64,000 bases of DNA, from contig SVKB01000006.1 in assembly GCA_015068665.1 (NCBI GenBank), positions 1 through 64,000 of the forward strand, given 5' to 3'. Made by a program: the position numbers and the translations under genes. This stretch comes from Oscillospiraceae bacterium (GTDB lineage: Bacteria; Bacillota; Clostridia; UMGS1840; HGM11507). The first letter of the stretch is position 1. Each line of letters opens with the position of its first letter. This document shows, one piece after another, positions 25,160 through 33,734 of the stretch. The notes under the pieces are model-generated. The model ran no database searches. It was not told the DNA's origin and saw nothing but the letters and a program-made list of their open reading frames with translations.

Positions 25160-26549
25160 CTCACTTACAAATAAAAAGGAAGAATTCAAATCCATAACCC
25201 CCAACGAGGTAAAAATGTATTCCTGCGGTCCTACCGTTTATAATTATTTTCATATCGGTAATGCAAGACCCTTTATAATTTTTGATACCTTAAGAAGATA
25301 TCTTGAATACTCGGGCTATAAGGTTACCTTTGTTCAGAATTTTACCGATATTGACGATAAGATGATTAAAAATGCCAATGCGGAGGGCATTACCGTAAAA
25401 GAGCTTGCAGACCGCTTCATCAAGGAATATTTCATTGATGCCAAGGGCTTGGGAATAAGAGAGGCTACCATCCATCCCAAAGCAACGGAAAATATTGATG
25501 CTATTATCGACACCGTTAAAAAGCTTGAGGAAAAGGGCTATGCTTATAATGTGGATGGAAATGTTTATTTCAGAACCAAGAAATTTTCCGCTTACGGAAA
25601 GCTTTCCCATCAGCCCTTAGAGGATCTTGAGGCAGGTGCGAGAATAGAAGTAAATTCAGATAAGGAAGACCCGATGGATTTCGTTTTATGGAAGAATAAA
25701 AAAGAGGGTGAGCCTTACTGGGAAAGCCCCTGGGGTCAGGGACGTCCCGGCTGGCATATTGAATGCTCGGCTATGGTTAACAAATATCTTGGTGAAACCA
25801 TTGATATTCACAGCGGCGGTAAAGACCTTATCTTCCCTCACCACGAAAATGAAATTGCACAAAGTGAGGCGTTATCGGGCAAGCCCTTTGCCAACTACTG
25901 GATGCATAACGGCTTTATAAATATTGATAATGAGAAAATGTCAAAATCCAAGGGTAATTTCTTTACCGTAAGAGATATTGTAAAGGAATTTGACTATCCT
26001 GTTATAAGATTCTTTATGCTGTCTGCTCACTACAGAAGTCCCATCAACTTCTCCAAGGAGCTTGTAACTCAGGCAAAAACAGGACTGGAAAGAATCATAA
26101 ATACCGTGAAAAATCTTGTATTCCTTATGGAAAGTGCGTCAGCTCAGGCTATCACCGAAGAGGAAAATAAAATTTTCGAAGGATTTTTATCCTACAAGGA
26201 AAAATTCATCGAGGCAATGGACGATGACCTTAACACAGCCGATGCCATCTCTCATATTTTCAGTCTTGTAAGAGAGGTTAACTCAAAAGTAAACGGTGAA
26301 TCCGCTTCTTCAAAGGAATTAATTGAAAAAACAGTTGCTTTGATAAAGGAGCTTACCGGGGTTATCGGTATTGAATACGAAACCGATGAGGATGAGCTTT
26401 CAAAAGAGGTTGAGGCTTTGATTGAAAAAAGACAGGAAGCAAGAAAAAATAAAGATTTTGCACTTGCCGATGAAATAAGAGATAAGCTTACCGGTATGGG
26501 CATCATTTTAGAGGATACCCGTCAGGGAGTTAAATGGAGAAAAGCATAG
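25146..26549 (+). CDS. cysS: Cysteinyl-tRNA synthetase
   Basis: This class I synthetase charges tRNA-Cys. The HIGH-type motif is YFHIGNARPF, zinc ligands include C28 (SCGPT) and the later WHIECSAM and HHENEIAQSEA, and the KMSKS loop is EKMSKSKGN. The C-terminal DALR-type and anticodon-binding regions are present (MDDDLNTADAISHIFSLV, DFALADEIRDKL). It starts inside cysE and ends inside mrnC, so the three are one translationally linked unit. The length of 467 aa is normal. Confidence 0.97.
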   Translation: MKIYNSLTNKKEEFKSITPNEVKMYSCGPTVYNYFHIGNARPFIIFDTLRRYLEYSGYKVTFVQNFTDIDDKMIKNANAEGITVKELADRFIKEYFIDAKGLGIREATIHPKATENIDAIIDTVKKLEEKGYAYNVDGNVYFRTKKFSAYGKLSHQPLEDLEAGARIEVNSDKEDPMDFVLWKNKKEGEPYWESPWGQGRPGWHIECSAMVNKYLGETIDIHSGGKDLIFPHHENEIAQSEALSGKPFANYWMHNGFINIDNEKMSKSKGNFFTVRDIVKEFDYPVIRFFMLSAHYRSPINFSKELVTQAKTGLERIINTVKNLVFLMESASAQAITEEENKIFEGFLSYKEKFIEAMDDDLNTADAISHIFSLVREVNSKVNGESASSKELIEKTVALIKELTGVIGIEYETDEDELSKEVEALIEKRQEARKNKDFALADEIRDKLTGMGIILEDTRQGVKWRKA

Positions 26550-26941
26550 TGAATAGTTTTTTTAAGTTCAAGGGAACAAATGAATATTCTCCCTTAGTGC
26601 TTGCCTATATGGGAGATGCGGTGTACGAAATGTATATCCGCTCTCTTTTGGTTTCAGGGCATAACACTCAGGTAAACAAGCTTCATAAGGAGGCTACAAA
26701 ATTAGTCAAGGCAAAGGCACAGTCGGAGATTTTCGAAAAAATATTCCCTCATCTTACAGAAGAAGAATTAAATATTTTCAAAAGAGGAAGAAATGCCCAT
26801 TCCTACACCTCGGCAAAGAATGCCGATATAGTTGACTATCGCCGTGCCACAGGGTTTGAAGCTTTAATCGGATATCTTTATATCACGGGAAATATGGAGA
26901 GAATTAACGAGCTTCTTAAGCTGGGGATTGAGACGCAATAG
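26534..26941 (+). CDS. mrnC: Mini-ribonuclease III
   Basis: Mini-III matures 23S rRNA ends. It is an RNase III catalytic domain without the double-stranded RNA-binding domain. The motif LAYMGDAVYEMYIRSLL carries the key aspartate. VNKLHKEATKLVKAKAQ, GRNAHSYTSAKNADIVDYRRATGFEALIGYLYI and the final helix are typical. At 135 aa it is the usual size. It overlaps the end of cysS by 16 bp. Full RNase III is encoded separately at 59447. Confidence 0.94.
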   Translation: MEKSIVNSFFKFKGTNEYSPLVLAYMGDAVYEMYIRSLLVSGHNTQVNKLHKEATKLVKAKAQSEIFEKIFPHLTEEELNIFKRGRNAHSYTSAKNADIVDYRRATGFEALIGYLYITGNMERINELLKLGIETQ

Positions 26942-26949
26942 TTCAGGAT

Positions 26950-27226
26950 TTCTGATTATTCATTAAAAATCCTATCTTACAACTACATAACAGATGCAAA
27001 CGTTTTTTATGAAATATCTCACTGCGTTCGATATGAAATAATTTACTTCGTAAATTGTGAAATAGAAAACCATCGTTTTCTGTGAAATAAAATAAATCCT
27101 TTTTCACACGCCGCAGGCGTATTTCATATTGCGAAGCAATATTTCACGCAGGTCATGCATTTCACAAATCCTGAAAGGATTTATTTCATTGAAAAGAACG
27201 ACTTGTCGAAACAAGTCGTTCTTTTC
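26950..27226. repeat. Palindromic hairpin array, copy D, abutting tRNA-Arg
   Basis: Left-half separators ATGAAATA/GTGAAATA (about 27008-27090) and right-half TATTTCA(T/C) (about 27119-27190) flank small hairpins. These differ from copy A yet keep pairing, for example ACGCC-GCA-GGCGT, GCA-GGTCA-TGC and AAATCCT-GAA-AGGATTT. The terminal hairpin 27191-27226 (GAAAAGAACGACTTG / CAAGTCGTTCTTTTC) touches the tRNA CCA end. As in copy C, the array lies 3' of the tRNA. Confidence 0.82.
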
Positions 27227-27304
27227 TGGCACGCCATGAGGGATTTGAACCCCCGGCACATCGGTTCGAAGCCGATTGCTCTATCCGGGCTGAGCTAATG
27301 GCGC
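27227..27304 (-). tRNA. tRNA-Arg (anticodon TCG)
   Basis: The acceptor is GCGCCAT/ATGGCGT with a G-T first pair, the anticodon stem is ATCGG/CCGAT around loop CTTCGAA (anticodon TCG, codon CGA), and the T arm is GGGGG-TTCAAAT-CCCTC. The discriminator is G and CCA is encoded. Its own promoter lies immediately upstream on the minus strand, and the array hairpin terminates it. Confidence 0.95.
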
Positions 27305-27316
27305 ATATATTACTAA

Positions 27317-27348
27317 TTGATTATACACTACTTTTACCGTAAAATCAA
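27317..27348. promoter_or_regulatory. Overlapping promoters facing away from each other: tRNA-Arg (minus) and yhaO (plus)
   Basis: On the plus strand TTGATT (27317-27322) and TAAAAT (27340-27345) are 17 bp apart and serve yhaO. On the minus strand TTGATT (27343-27348) and TATAAT (27320-27325) are also 17 bp apart and serve tRNA-Arg. Each -10 overlaps the other's -35, so the two promoters should exclude each other. Confidence 0.65.
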
Positions 27349-27363
27349 GAAAGGATTTTAAAA

Positions 27364-28434
27364 ATGAAGTTTATTCATACAGCCGATTTGCATTTAGGCT
27401 ATAAATTCAGTTCGGAATACTCCGAATCAACCCTTTCATTTTTAAAGGAAAATCAAAGGAAAACTTTTTCGGATATTATAGATATGGGAATACACAATAA
27501 GATTGATGCCCTGCTTATTGCAGGCGATTTATTTGATATACCAAACCCAAAGGCAGAGCTTTTTGATTTCGTAGCTTCCGAATTTAAAAGAGGGGGCTTT
27601 CCCGTATTTATTATATGCGGAAATCACGACCCTAAAACCAAGGATTCGGTTTATGAGAAAAAGAACTTTCCCGAAAATGTACATATCTTTTCGGAAGAGT
27701 TATCCCCCGTTACGGTTTCGGGAGTAAATTTCTACGGAAGCTCCTTCATTGCTCCCCACAAGCTGGAAAGCTCCATTAAAGATTTCAAAGTGGAAAATGA
27801 AAATGAGCTTAACATTCTTCTTGCCCACGGAGATATTGCAAAGGAAGGCTATTACAATCCTATGAAGCCCGGAAGTATTAAAGACACCGGAGCCGATTAT
27901 GTGGCTTTGGGGCATATTCACATGGAATGTGATATAAAAAAAGAAGGAACAACCTATTACGGCTATTCGGGAGCCCCTTATGGCTCAACCTTTAAGGAAA
28001 CAGGAGATTTCTTTGTAATCTTAAGTGAAATTGAAAAGGGCTTTTTAAAATATGAAAAAGTGGATTTAAGCCGTTACTCCTTTAAAGAGCTTGAAATAAG
28101 ACTTGAGCTTCCCCAATCCGAAGAGGATATTATAAGCATAATCAGAAAAGAAATTTCAGCCTTTGATCTTAATAAAACTCTCTTTAATATAAAACTGACA
28201 GGGTATATTAACGATGGCTTTTCACCTGATTTCAAGGCTATATCAGAAAAGCTTAATGAGAGTCTTTTATATTTAAGGCTTACCCATTCTCTCACCGTTA
28301 AGTACGATCTTGAGCTGTTAAAGCATGAGGAATCGGTACGCGGTGAGTTTGTAAGAAATGCTTTAAAGGAGCTTGAGGGAAAGGATCCCGATTATATCCT
28401 TAAGGTTATAGAATACGGGGTGTCAAGACTATGA
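27364..28434 (+). CDS. SbcD/Mre11-like DNA repair exonuclease (YhaO type)
   Basis: This metallophosphatase-fold nuclease acts with an SMC-like ATPase on DNA ends. All five metal motifs are visible: TADLHLG, AGDLFDIPNP, CGNHDPKTK, LAHGDIAKE and LGHIHMECD. A capping domain follows at residues 230-356. At 356 aa it resembles Bacillus YhaO rather than the longer SbcD. Its stop overlaps the partner ATPase start (ATGA), a standard arrangement for Mre11-Rad50-like pairs. Confidence 0.9.
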   Translation: MKFIHTADLHLGYKFSSEYSESTLSFLKENQRKTFSDIIDMGIHNKIDALLIAGDLFDIPNPKAELFDFVASEFKRGGFPVFIICGNHDPKTKDSVYEKKNFPENVHIFSEELSPVTVSGVNFYGSSFIAPHKLESSIKDFKVENENELNILLAHGDIAKEGYYNPMKPGSIKDTGADYVALGHIHMECDIKKEGTTYYGYSGAPYGSTFKETGDFFVILSEIEKGFLKYEKVDLSRYSFKELEIRLELPQSEEDIISIIRKEISAFDLNKTLFNIKLTGYINDGFSPDFKAISEKLNESLLYLRLTHSLTVKYDLELLKHEESVRGEFVRNALKELEGKDPDYILKVIEYGVSRL

Positions 28435-30302
28435 TTATAAATAATATTCTTTTTAAAAAATACGGAAAATTTACAAACAGGGAATTTACCTTCTCTTCCC
28501 GTCTGAATATAATCTTCGGAAAAAACGAAACGGGAAAATCAACTCTTGCCACCGCACTTAAGACCTTTTTCTATACCGACCTTGGTTCCAAAAACAAATA
28601 CAAAAAGACCTATATTCCCCTTATGGAGGATAAGGGTGCTTTTGATGTGGATTTTGTAACAGATAAGGGTGAAGCTTTAAAAAGCCTTGTTACCTTAGGA
28701 AAAACCAATGGAAAAACTCTTGTAAAAACCGTTAACCCGGGCAACGGAGAAGAGCTTAACGGTGATTTTTCCCGCCTTGGCGAGCATTTTTTCAACATAA
28801 GCGAGGAAATGTTTGATTCGGTGTGCTATATCAGGGATTTACAGTCGGTAGATAAGCTCATTGCCAATAAAAGCGACGTTCACGATGCTCTTTCAAAAAC
28901 CGAAAGCGGTCCGGTTGATATTGACTTAAGCGGAGTTTTAAAGGAGATAAAGGATGAGCTGTTAGAATATAAAAGACCGACTCCTACAGGGAAAATTTAT
29001 CCTGTTGCAAAACGCATTGAGGAAATTGACAGGATTATTTCGGATATTGAGGATATAAAGGAATCTGTCGAAGGTACTAAAGAGGAAATTGACAGTCTTG
29101 TTGCCGAGGAAAAACAGCTTTCTGAGGAATTCAAGGATTTTGAAGGTAAGAAAAAGCAGTTAAAGGAATATACGGAATATGAAAACGCAAGGGTCCAGAC
29201 AAAGCTTTTGGAGGAAATTAAAAAGGATGAAGAGCTTAAAGAAAAGCTAAAGCCCCATTTTACTCCGATTGATGAGGATGACCTGGAAAGGATACGACAG
29301 CTCGAAGCTTCAAAAAAGACGGAGAAAAATTTATCCTCCCATCTTATTCTGACAGCTGCGGTTTTTGTTTGCGGTTTGATGCTCGGGCTTTTAAGTCCTC
29401 TGCTTTCAGCCTCGGCGCTTTTATCGGCTGTTCCCCTTTTACTTTATTTTAAAGGGAAAAAATTCAATGATAAATTAAAGGAAGAAAAGGAAGAATACAC
29501 AAAGCTTATTTCAAAATACAGTATTAACGGATTTGAGCATTACTTAAAGCTTAAGGAGGATGCTCTCGGCAGGTTAAACGAGATAAAGCTTATTGAACAA
29601 AGAATTGAATTTAACAAAAAGAGAATTAATCATTTTAATCCTGAAGCTTTAAAGACAGAAATTCCAAAGCCTGATTTTAATGAGGCGTGGGTAACCGAAA
29701 GCTTAAAAAGAATACAGGAGAGACTGTACGAAATTAAGACCCTGATTGCTTCAAAAAATGAAAAGGTAAGCGGCGCCTTTAATAATCTTCCGGATATTTC
29801 AGAGCTTACGGAGGAGAAAAAGGAGCTTACAGAGAAGCTTACGGCTCTTAAATACGAGGAGCAGATTGCAACCGATTGCTATAATATTTTAAATATTACA
29901 AATAATAGCTTTAAAGCATCCTATATCCCTTACCTTAACAGGGAGGTTGCCGATATTTTAGAAAAGGTACTTGGAAATATTGACTACTTTAATATAAAGG
30001 ATGACTTAACCTGTGAAATAAGAAAAACCGATGCACTTACTCCTCTGCCAAAGGAAAATTTCTCTAACGGTACCGATGCACTTATATATTTTGCAATAAG
30101 ACTTGCAATGTATAAGCTTATTTCCGGGGAGGAAAAAATTCCCCTTATTCTGGACGATTGCTTTTTAGAGCTTGACAGCGAAAGATTCGGGGCGATTTTA
30201 AAATATATAAGCGAAAATATAACCTCACAAATCTTTTATTTTACCTCTTCCGAGAGAATTTTTAATTTAACACTTGCCAACAGCACCATAAATAGGTTAT
30301 AA
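28431..30302 (+). CDS. YhaN-like SMC-type ATPase, partner of the nuclease
   Basis: The N-terminal ATPase half begins MIINNILFKKYGKFTNREF and contains Walker A FGKNETGKSTLATAL. A coiled coil spans about 190-265 and another runs about 345-500. Between them lies a hydrophobic stretch (LILTAAVFVCGLMLGLLSPL...LLYF), matching the membrane hairpin of YhaN-family proteins. The C-terminal half has an FSNGTDALIYFAIRLAMYKL signature-like segment and Walker B IPLILDDCFLELD. At 623 aa it is shorter than Bacillus YhaN (over 900 aa), with shortened coils and no sign of frameshift. With YhaO it may process DNA ends at the membrane. Confidence 0.85.
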   Translation: MIINNILFKKYGKFTNREFTFSSRLNIIFGKNETGKSTLATALKTFFYTDLGSKNKYKKTYIPLMEDKGAFDVDFVTDKGEALKSLVTLGKTNGKTLVKTVNPGNGEELNGDFSRLGEHFFNISEEMFDSVCYIRDLQSVDKLIANKSDVHDALSKTESGPVDIDLSGVLKEIKDELLEYKRPTPTGKIYPVAKRIEEIDRIISDIEDIKESVEGTKEEIDSLVAEEKQLSEEFKDFEGKKKQLKEYTEYENARVQTKLLEEIKKDEELKEKLKPHFTPIDEDDLERIRQLEASKKTEKNLSSHLILTAAVFVCGLMLGLLSPLLSASALLSAVPLLLYFKGKKFNDKLKEEKEEYTKLISKYSINGFEHYLKLKEDALGRLNEIKLIEQRIEFNKKRINHFNPEALKTEIPKPDFNEAWVTESLKRIQERLYEIKTLIASKNEKVSGAFNNLPDISELTEEKKELTEKLTALKYEEQIATDCYNILNITNNSFKASYIPYLNREVADILEKVLGNIDYFNIKDDLTCEIRKTDALTPLPKENFSNGTDALIYFAIRLAMYKLISGEEKIPLILDDCFLELDSERFGAILKYISENITSQIFYFTSSERIFNLTLANSTINRL

Positions 30303-30335
30303 TATATTGAATAAGTTTTTTAAGGAGGTAACACT

Positions 30336-30683
30336 ATGCTTTTTAAAACTAAAGGTGAGCTTGGAATGATCTGTGTTCGTGACAGGGCGATAAAAACAAT
30401 TGCCAGCCACGTTGCCTGCTCCTGCTACGGAGTAATAGGTCTTGCAAACAAGGGCATTAAAAAAAGCTTTTTAAGCGCTACCGATGCTTTAGAGGATGCC
30501 ATCAAGGTAACCTACAGCAACGGACTTATAATTGATATACACATTTACGTTTCCTACGGTATGAATATTCAGACGATTTCCCAGAATATTCTGGAAACGC
30601 TGACTTATACACTTAATGACTCCTTCGGTCTTAAGGTTAATAAGGTTAACGTTCACGTTGACGGAATAAGAATGGATAAGTAG
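30336..30683 (+). CDS. Asp23/Gls24-family protein (YloU-like)
   Basis: This small alpha/beta protein of the Asp23 family is often abundant and envelope-associated. TIASHVACSCYGVIGLANKG and VDIHIYVSYGMNIQTISQNI-like segments match the family. It is 115 aa with an AAGGAGGT ribosome site. It directly precedes the DAK2-domain gene, the yloU-yloV order conserved in Firmicutes. Its role with that partner is not established. Confidence 0.88.
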   Translation: MLFKTKGELGMICVRDRAIKTIASHVACSCYGVIGLANKGIKKSFLSATDALEDAIKVTYSNGLIIDIHIYVSYGMNIQTISQNILETLTYTLNDSFGLKVNKVNVHVDGIRMDK

Positions 30684-30693
30684 GTAATAGCTT

Positions 30694-32304
30694 ATGAATA
30701 TATTAAAGAGTGATATTTTTATCAATATGCTGGTTTCAGCATCTAATAATCTGGAAAACCGAAAAGAGGAAATTAACCGTCTTAACGTTTTCCCCGTTCC
30801 CGACGGTGACACGGGTACAAATATGTCTTTAACCTTTTCAAAGGCTACAAAGGAAATATGCGATATGCAGGATTCCACCGTTGCCGAAATTGCGGCAAAG
30901 CTGTCCTCGGCTTCCTTAAGAGGCGCAAGAGGTAACTCGGGGGTTATCCTTTCCCAGTTTATAAGGGGTATTTCCAAGGGCTTTAACGAAAAGGACGAAA
31001 TAAATTTAGAAGTGCTTGCAAATGCATTTTCATCAGGCACCGAATCCGCTTACCGTGCAGTTATGAAGCCTACCGAAGGTACCATACTTACGGTTATGAG
31101 AGGCTTATCCGACGCAGCTATGGAGGGCTATAACGGATGCGAAACCGTTGCTGATTTCTTTAAAATGATTATTGAAAACGGCAATAAGGTTTTGGCATAT
31201 ACGCCCGAGCTTTTACCCAAATTAAAGCAGGCAGGGGTTGTGGACTCCGGCGGTATGGGGCTTATGGTTATTATGGAGGGTATGCTTCATTACCTTGAAA
31301 ATAACGAAATTATGCCTCTTATGGATGTTAAGGAGCAGCCCGCTGAGGATTCTGCCGCAGGTCAGTATATTGAGGAAATAACCTTCGGCTACTGCACCGA
31401 ATATATTATCGTTAAGGAGCATAGAGGTGCTGAAAATCTTAAGGATAAGCTTAAGCAGATAGGCGACTGTGTTGTGGTTGTTGAGGATGAGGAAATCGTT
31501 AAGGTTCACGTTCATACCGACGACCCGGATAAGGCTATCGGCTTCGGCTTGAAAATCGGTTCTTTGATTAACATCAAGATTGACAATATGCGTCATGAAA
31601 ATGAAGAATTAAAGAAAAAGGAAGAGGAAAGACTTAAGAAGGAAAAGACAAAATACGGTTTTGTTTCGGTTGCCGCAGGTGATGGCTTCAAATCCATCTA
31701 TGAGGAGCTTGGAATAAAAGGTATTATTTCCGGCGGTCAGAGTATGAATCCTTCCACCGATGATATTTTAAAGAAGGCAAAAGAGGTTAATGCGGAAACC
31801 GTTTTCGTATTTCCAAATAATAAGAACATAATTTTAGCTGCCGAGCAGGCAAAGGATTTATTTGAGGGCGAGCTTATAGTTATCCCTACAACAAGCATGG
31901 CGCAGGTATTCCCTGTTATGATGGTTTACGATGAAAATCTTTCCAAGGAAGAATTAAGCGATGCATTCAGCGAAATCCTTTCTACTGTTAAATGCGGTCA
32001 GATTACTTATGCTGTAAGGGATTCAATGGTTAATGACATTGAGATAAAAGAAGGCGATATTATGCAGCTTGTCAATGACAAGGTGGTTGCCGTTTCTCCT
32101 TCTGTTGATGAAGGTATTATTGAAACGGTTAAAAAGATTGCCGATGAGGATACCGAAATCATCACTCTTTACGCAGGTGAGGATATTTCAGACGAGGCTC
32201 TCAACCAGGTTGTTGCAAAGCTTGAGGAATTATATCCCGCATGCGATATTACCCCTTACAGAGGCGAACAGCCAATATACTATTATATAGTTTCTGCGGA
32301 ATAA
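30694..32304 (+). CDS. DAK2-domain protein, FakA/YloV-like
   Basis: The N-terminal DAK2 nucleotide-binding domain has FPVPDGDTGTNMSLTF with paired aspartates for Mg-ATP, LRGARGNSGVILSQF and GTILTVMRG. The middle and C-terminal domains (GYCTEYIIV, VVEDEEIVKVHVHTDDP, and SAGD/YAGEDISDEALNQ) match FakA, the kinase that phosphorylates fatty acids bound to a DegV-type FakB protein. At 536 aa it is typical. No degV/fakB gene is nearby, which is usual. It begins 10 bp after asp23 and is followed by the dispersed repeat. Confidence 0.9.
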   Translation: MNILKSDIFINMLVSASNNLENRKEEINRLNVFPVPDGDTGTNMSLTFSKATKEICDMQDSTVAEIAAKLSSASLRGARGNSGVILSQFIRGISKGFNEKDEINLEVLANAFSSGTESAYRAVMKPTEGTILTVMRGLSDAAMEGYNGCETVADFFKMIIENGNKVLAYTPELLPKLKQAGVVDSGGMGLMVIMEGMLHYLENNEIMPLMDVKEQPAEDSAAGQYIEEITFGYCTEYIIVKEHRGAENLKDKLKQIGDCVVVVEDEEIVKVHVHTDDPDKAIGFGLKIGSLINIKIDNMRHENEELKKKEEERLKKEKTKYGFVSVAAGDGFKSIYEELGIKGIISGGQSMNPSTDDILKKAKEVNAETVFVFPNNKNIILAAEQAKDLFEGELIVIPTTSMAQVFPVMMVYDENLSKEELSDAFSEILSTVKCGQITYAVRDSMVNDIEIKEGDIMQLVNDKVVAVSPSVDEGIIETVKKIADEDTEIITLYAGEDISDEALNQVVAKLEELYPACDITPYRGEQPIYYYIVSAE

Positions 32305-32334
32305 AAAAACCTTGAAACATTTCTTATTTCAAGG

Positions 32335-32475
32335 TCAGACTGTCGAAAAAGTCGGTCTACCGCAAAAATATAAAATTCATATAATATCGATAAATAAAGA
32401 TATTTATAATTAAAAGTTAAGTGGCAAGGGTTTCTCGATAAAACCCTTGCCATTCTTTGCTTTTCACCAAAATGA
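32335..32475 (+). repeat. Dispersed intergenic repeat, copy 2
   Basis: It contains AGACTGTCGAAAAAGTCGGTCT-like pairing, then CGATAAATAAAGATATTTATAAT. A strong hairpin follows with arms GGCAAGGGTTT (32423-32433) and AAACCCTTGCC, and then TTTTCACCAAAATGAG. It is the same unit as 21001-21153 in opposite orientation. It is flanked on both sides by similar CCTTGAAA...TTTCAAG palindromes (about 32310-32334 and 32478-32498), which could be a target duplication or two terminators. Confidence 0.72.
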
Positions 32476-32476
32476 G

Positions 32477-32503
32477 CCTTGAAATTTCATATTTCAAGTT
32501 TTT
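32477..32503 (+). terminator. Terminator between yloV and the phage-like block
   Basis: The hairpin with arms CTTGAAA and TTTCAAG is followed by TTTTTAAAA on the plus strand. It would stop plus-strand transcription before it enters the convergent phage-like genes. Confidence 0.6.
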
Positions 32504-32507
32504 AAAA

Positions 32508-33224
32508 TCAGCCGATTTTTTTAATCAATCTGTCAAGCAAGCTTCTTACATAATCAGGCTTTAATGCCACCTCTCCTCTTAGCGCTCTTTCCCAATACTT
32601 CATATTATCGGGTGTGGTAATACCAAGCTCAATAAGTGCATTCACCGTATTGTCATAGGAATATTTATTTTTCATTTTATCCTTCCTTTCAAAGAGGTAA
32701 TAAACCGCTATATGCCGTTTAGCCTCCTCTTTTCTTACATAAACCTTTGAGTCCTTTTCATAGCATCTTACTCTGCGATAGCTCGTGTCATATTTACCTT
32801 TGTAATTATCAGGGTCAACAAACTCACAAACCTTTTTATCCTCACCGCACATAACAAAAAGATGTCCGCCTGTTGAAAAAAGCCTGTTTTCTCCGCCGTT
32901 AGTGGAGCATATAACAAGTCCGCCTCTTTTCACACAGCTTATTGCAGACTCTATATCATAACTTTTTTCACATCTAAGATTGTATATTTTCCCCAGCTCA
33001 TAAAAAAGTGAATGAGCTGTTCCCACTCCGTCAATACGGTGTCCGTTTTTAAGAGAAATTTTTGCAATATCCACAGGAGTTACTTTATGTTCCGTAAGAC
33101 TTGCAACAATCATTGCACCGCTTGTAACTCCGCAGCCTGAGGATTTTATTGTTTCGGTATGGGGTGCTTTGGCGGAGTATGAAACCTCCGCCCATCTTTT
33201 ATCCCTTTGTGAATAAATTACCAT
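32508..33224 (-). CDS. C39-like cysteine peptidase, probable phage endolysin
   Basis: This is the last gene of the phage-like block. The N-terminal ~170 residues have the papain-like C39 fold: SSGCGVTSGAMIVASL carries the catalytic Cys, STGGHLFVMCG the His, and FVDPDNYKGKY the Asp region. Such domains cut peptide cross-links in peptidoglycan. The C-terminal ~65 residues (NALIELGITTPDNMKYWERALRG) look like a small wall-binding or helical module seen in clostridial endolysins. There is no signal peptide, which fits holin-dependent release. The ATG at 33224 overlaps the holin stop (TGATG). Confidence 0.8.
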   Translation of the reverse strand: MVIYSQRDKRWAEVSYSAKAPHTETIKSSGCGVTSGAMIVASLTEHKVTPVDIAKISLKNGHRIDGVGTAHSLFYELGKIYNLRCEKSYDIESAISCVKRGGLVICSTNGGENRLFSTGGHLFVMCGEDKKVCEFVDPDNYKGKYDTSYRRVRCYEKDSKVYVRKEEAKRHIAVYYLFERKDKMKNKYSYDNTVNALIELGITTPDNMKYWERALRGEVALKPDYVRSLLDRLIKKIG

Positions 33225-33538
33225 CAAGCATCCCCCTTTATGTAATGCCTTAAGGTTACATTTGAGCTTAAAAGCCCCTTCATTTCCACAAGTGCATTAT
33301 CCACCATCCCTGAAAACAGCTTAAAGGAAATAAGCTTTGAAAAAAGTGGGTACTTAAAAATAAATTCGTCATAAACCTGTCTTAATTTTATCTGCCCCAT
33401 TTTCGAGCCTAAGCCTTTTTCCGCCTCAACCACTGCATATAAAAGCCATTCTTTCAAATTATTTCTCTGATTTATCACAAGAAAAGCTACTCCTGCAATA
33501 AATAAGAGAATTATTAAAATTTTAATCAGTATATCCAT
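33224..33538 (-). CDS. LLH-type phage holin
   Basis: One strong membrane segment at residues 3-22 is followed by an amphipathic helical region with W31, AVVEAEKGLGSKMGQIKLRQV. This is the pattern of superfamily 6 (phage LL-H) holins. The position directly before the endolysin supports the call. It has a GGAGGAG ribosome site and overlaps the upstream small gene by 17 bp. 104 aa is a little short for the family. Confidence 0.7.
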   Translation of the reverse strand: MDILIKILIILLFIAGVAFLVINQRNNLKEWLLYAVVEAEKGLGSKMGQIKLRQVYDEFIFKYPLFSKLISFKLFSGMVDNALVEMKGLLSSNVTLRHYIKGDA

Positions 33539-33734
33539 CCTTTTTCTCCTCCTTCTTTCTTTTTATCTTTGCCAGCTGCCACAGCTCAACTGTTGTAAAG
33601 CTGAACCATGCGCCTGTAAGGGCTCCGGGCTCGCTTCCCGTTTTTAAAAATATGTACATCGCACCCATGGTAAAGAGAATGTTTATAATTATTACGAAAA
33701 TCACAATTCCCTTTGAAAAGCTTCCCTTTTTCAT
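33522..33734 (-). CDS. 70-aa single-pass membrane protein in lysis module
   Basis: It starts MKKGSFSKGIVIFVIIINIL and has one or two membrane segments (residues 8-27, 38-55). The lysine-rich tail is KIKRKKEEKKDGYTD. The ATG overlaps the stop of the upstream XhlA-like gene (ATGA) and sits behind GGGGATG. The neighbourhood implies a second holin or holin modulator. No family is recognised. Confidence 0.6.
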   Translation of the reverse strand: MKKGSFSKGIVIFVIIINILFTMGAMYIFLKTGSEPGALTGAWFSFTTVELWQLAKIKRKKEEKKDGYTD

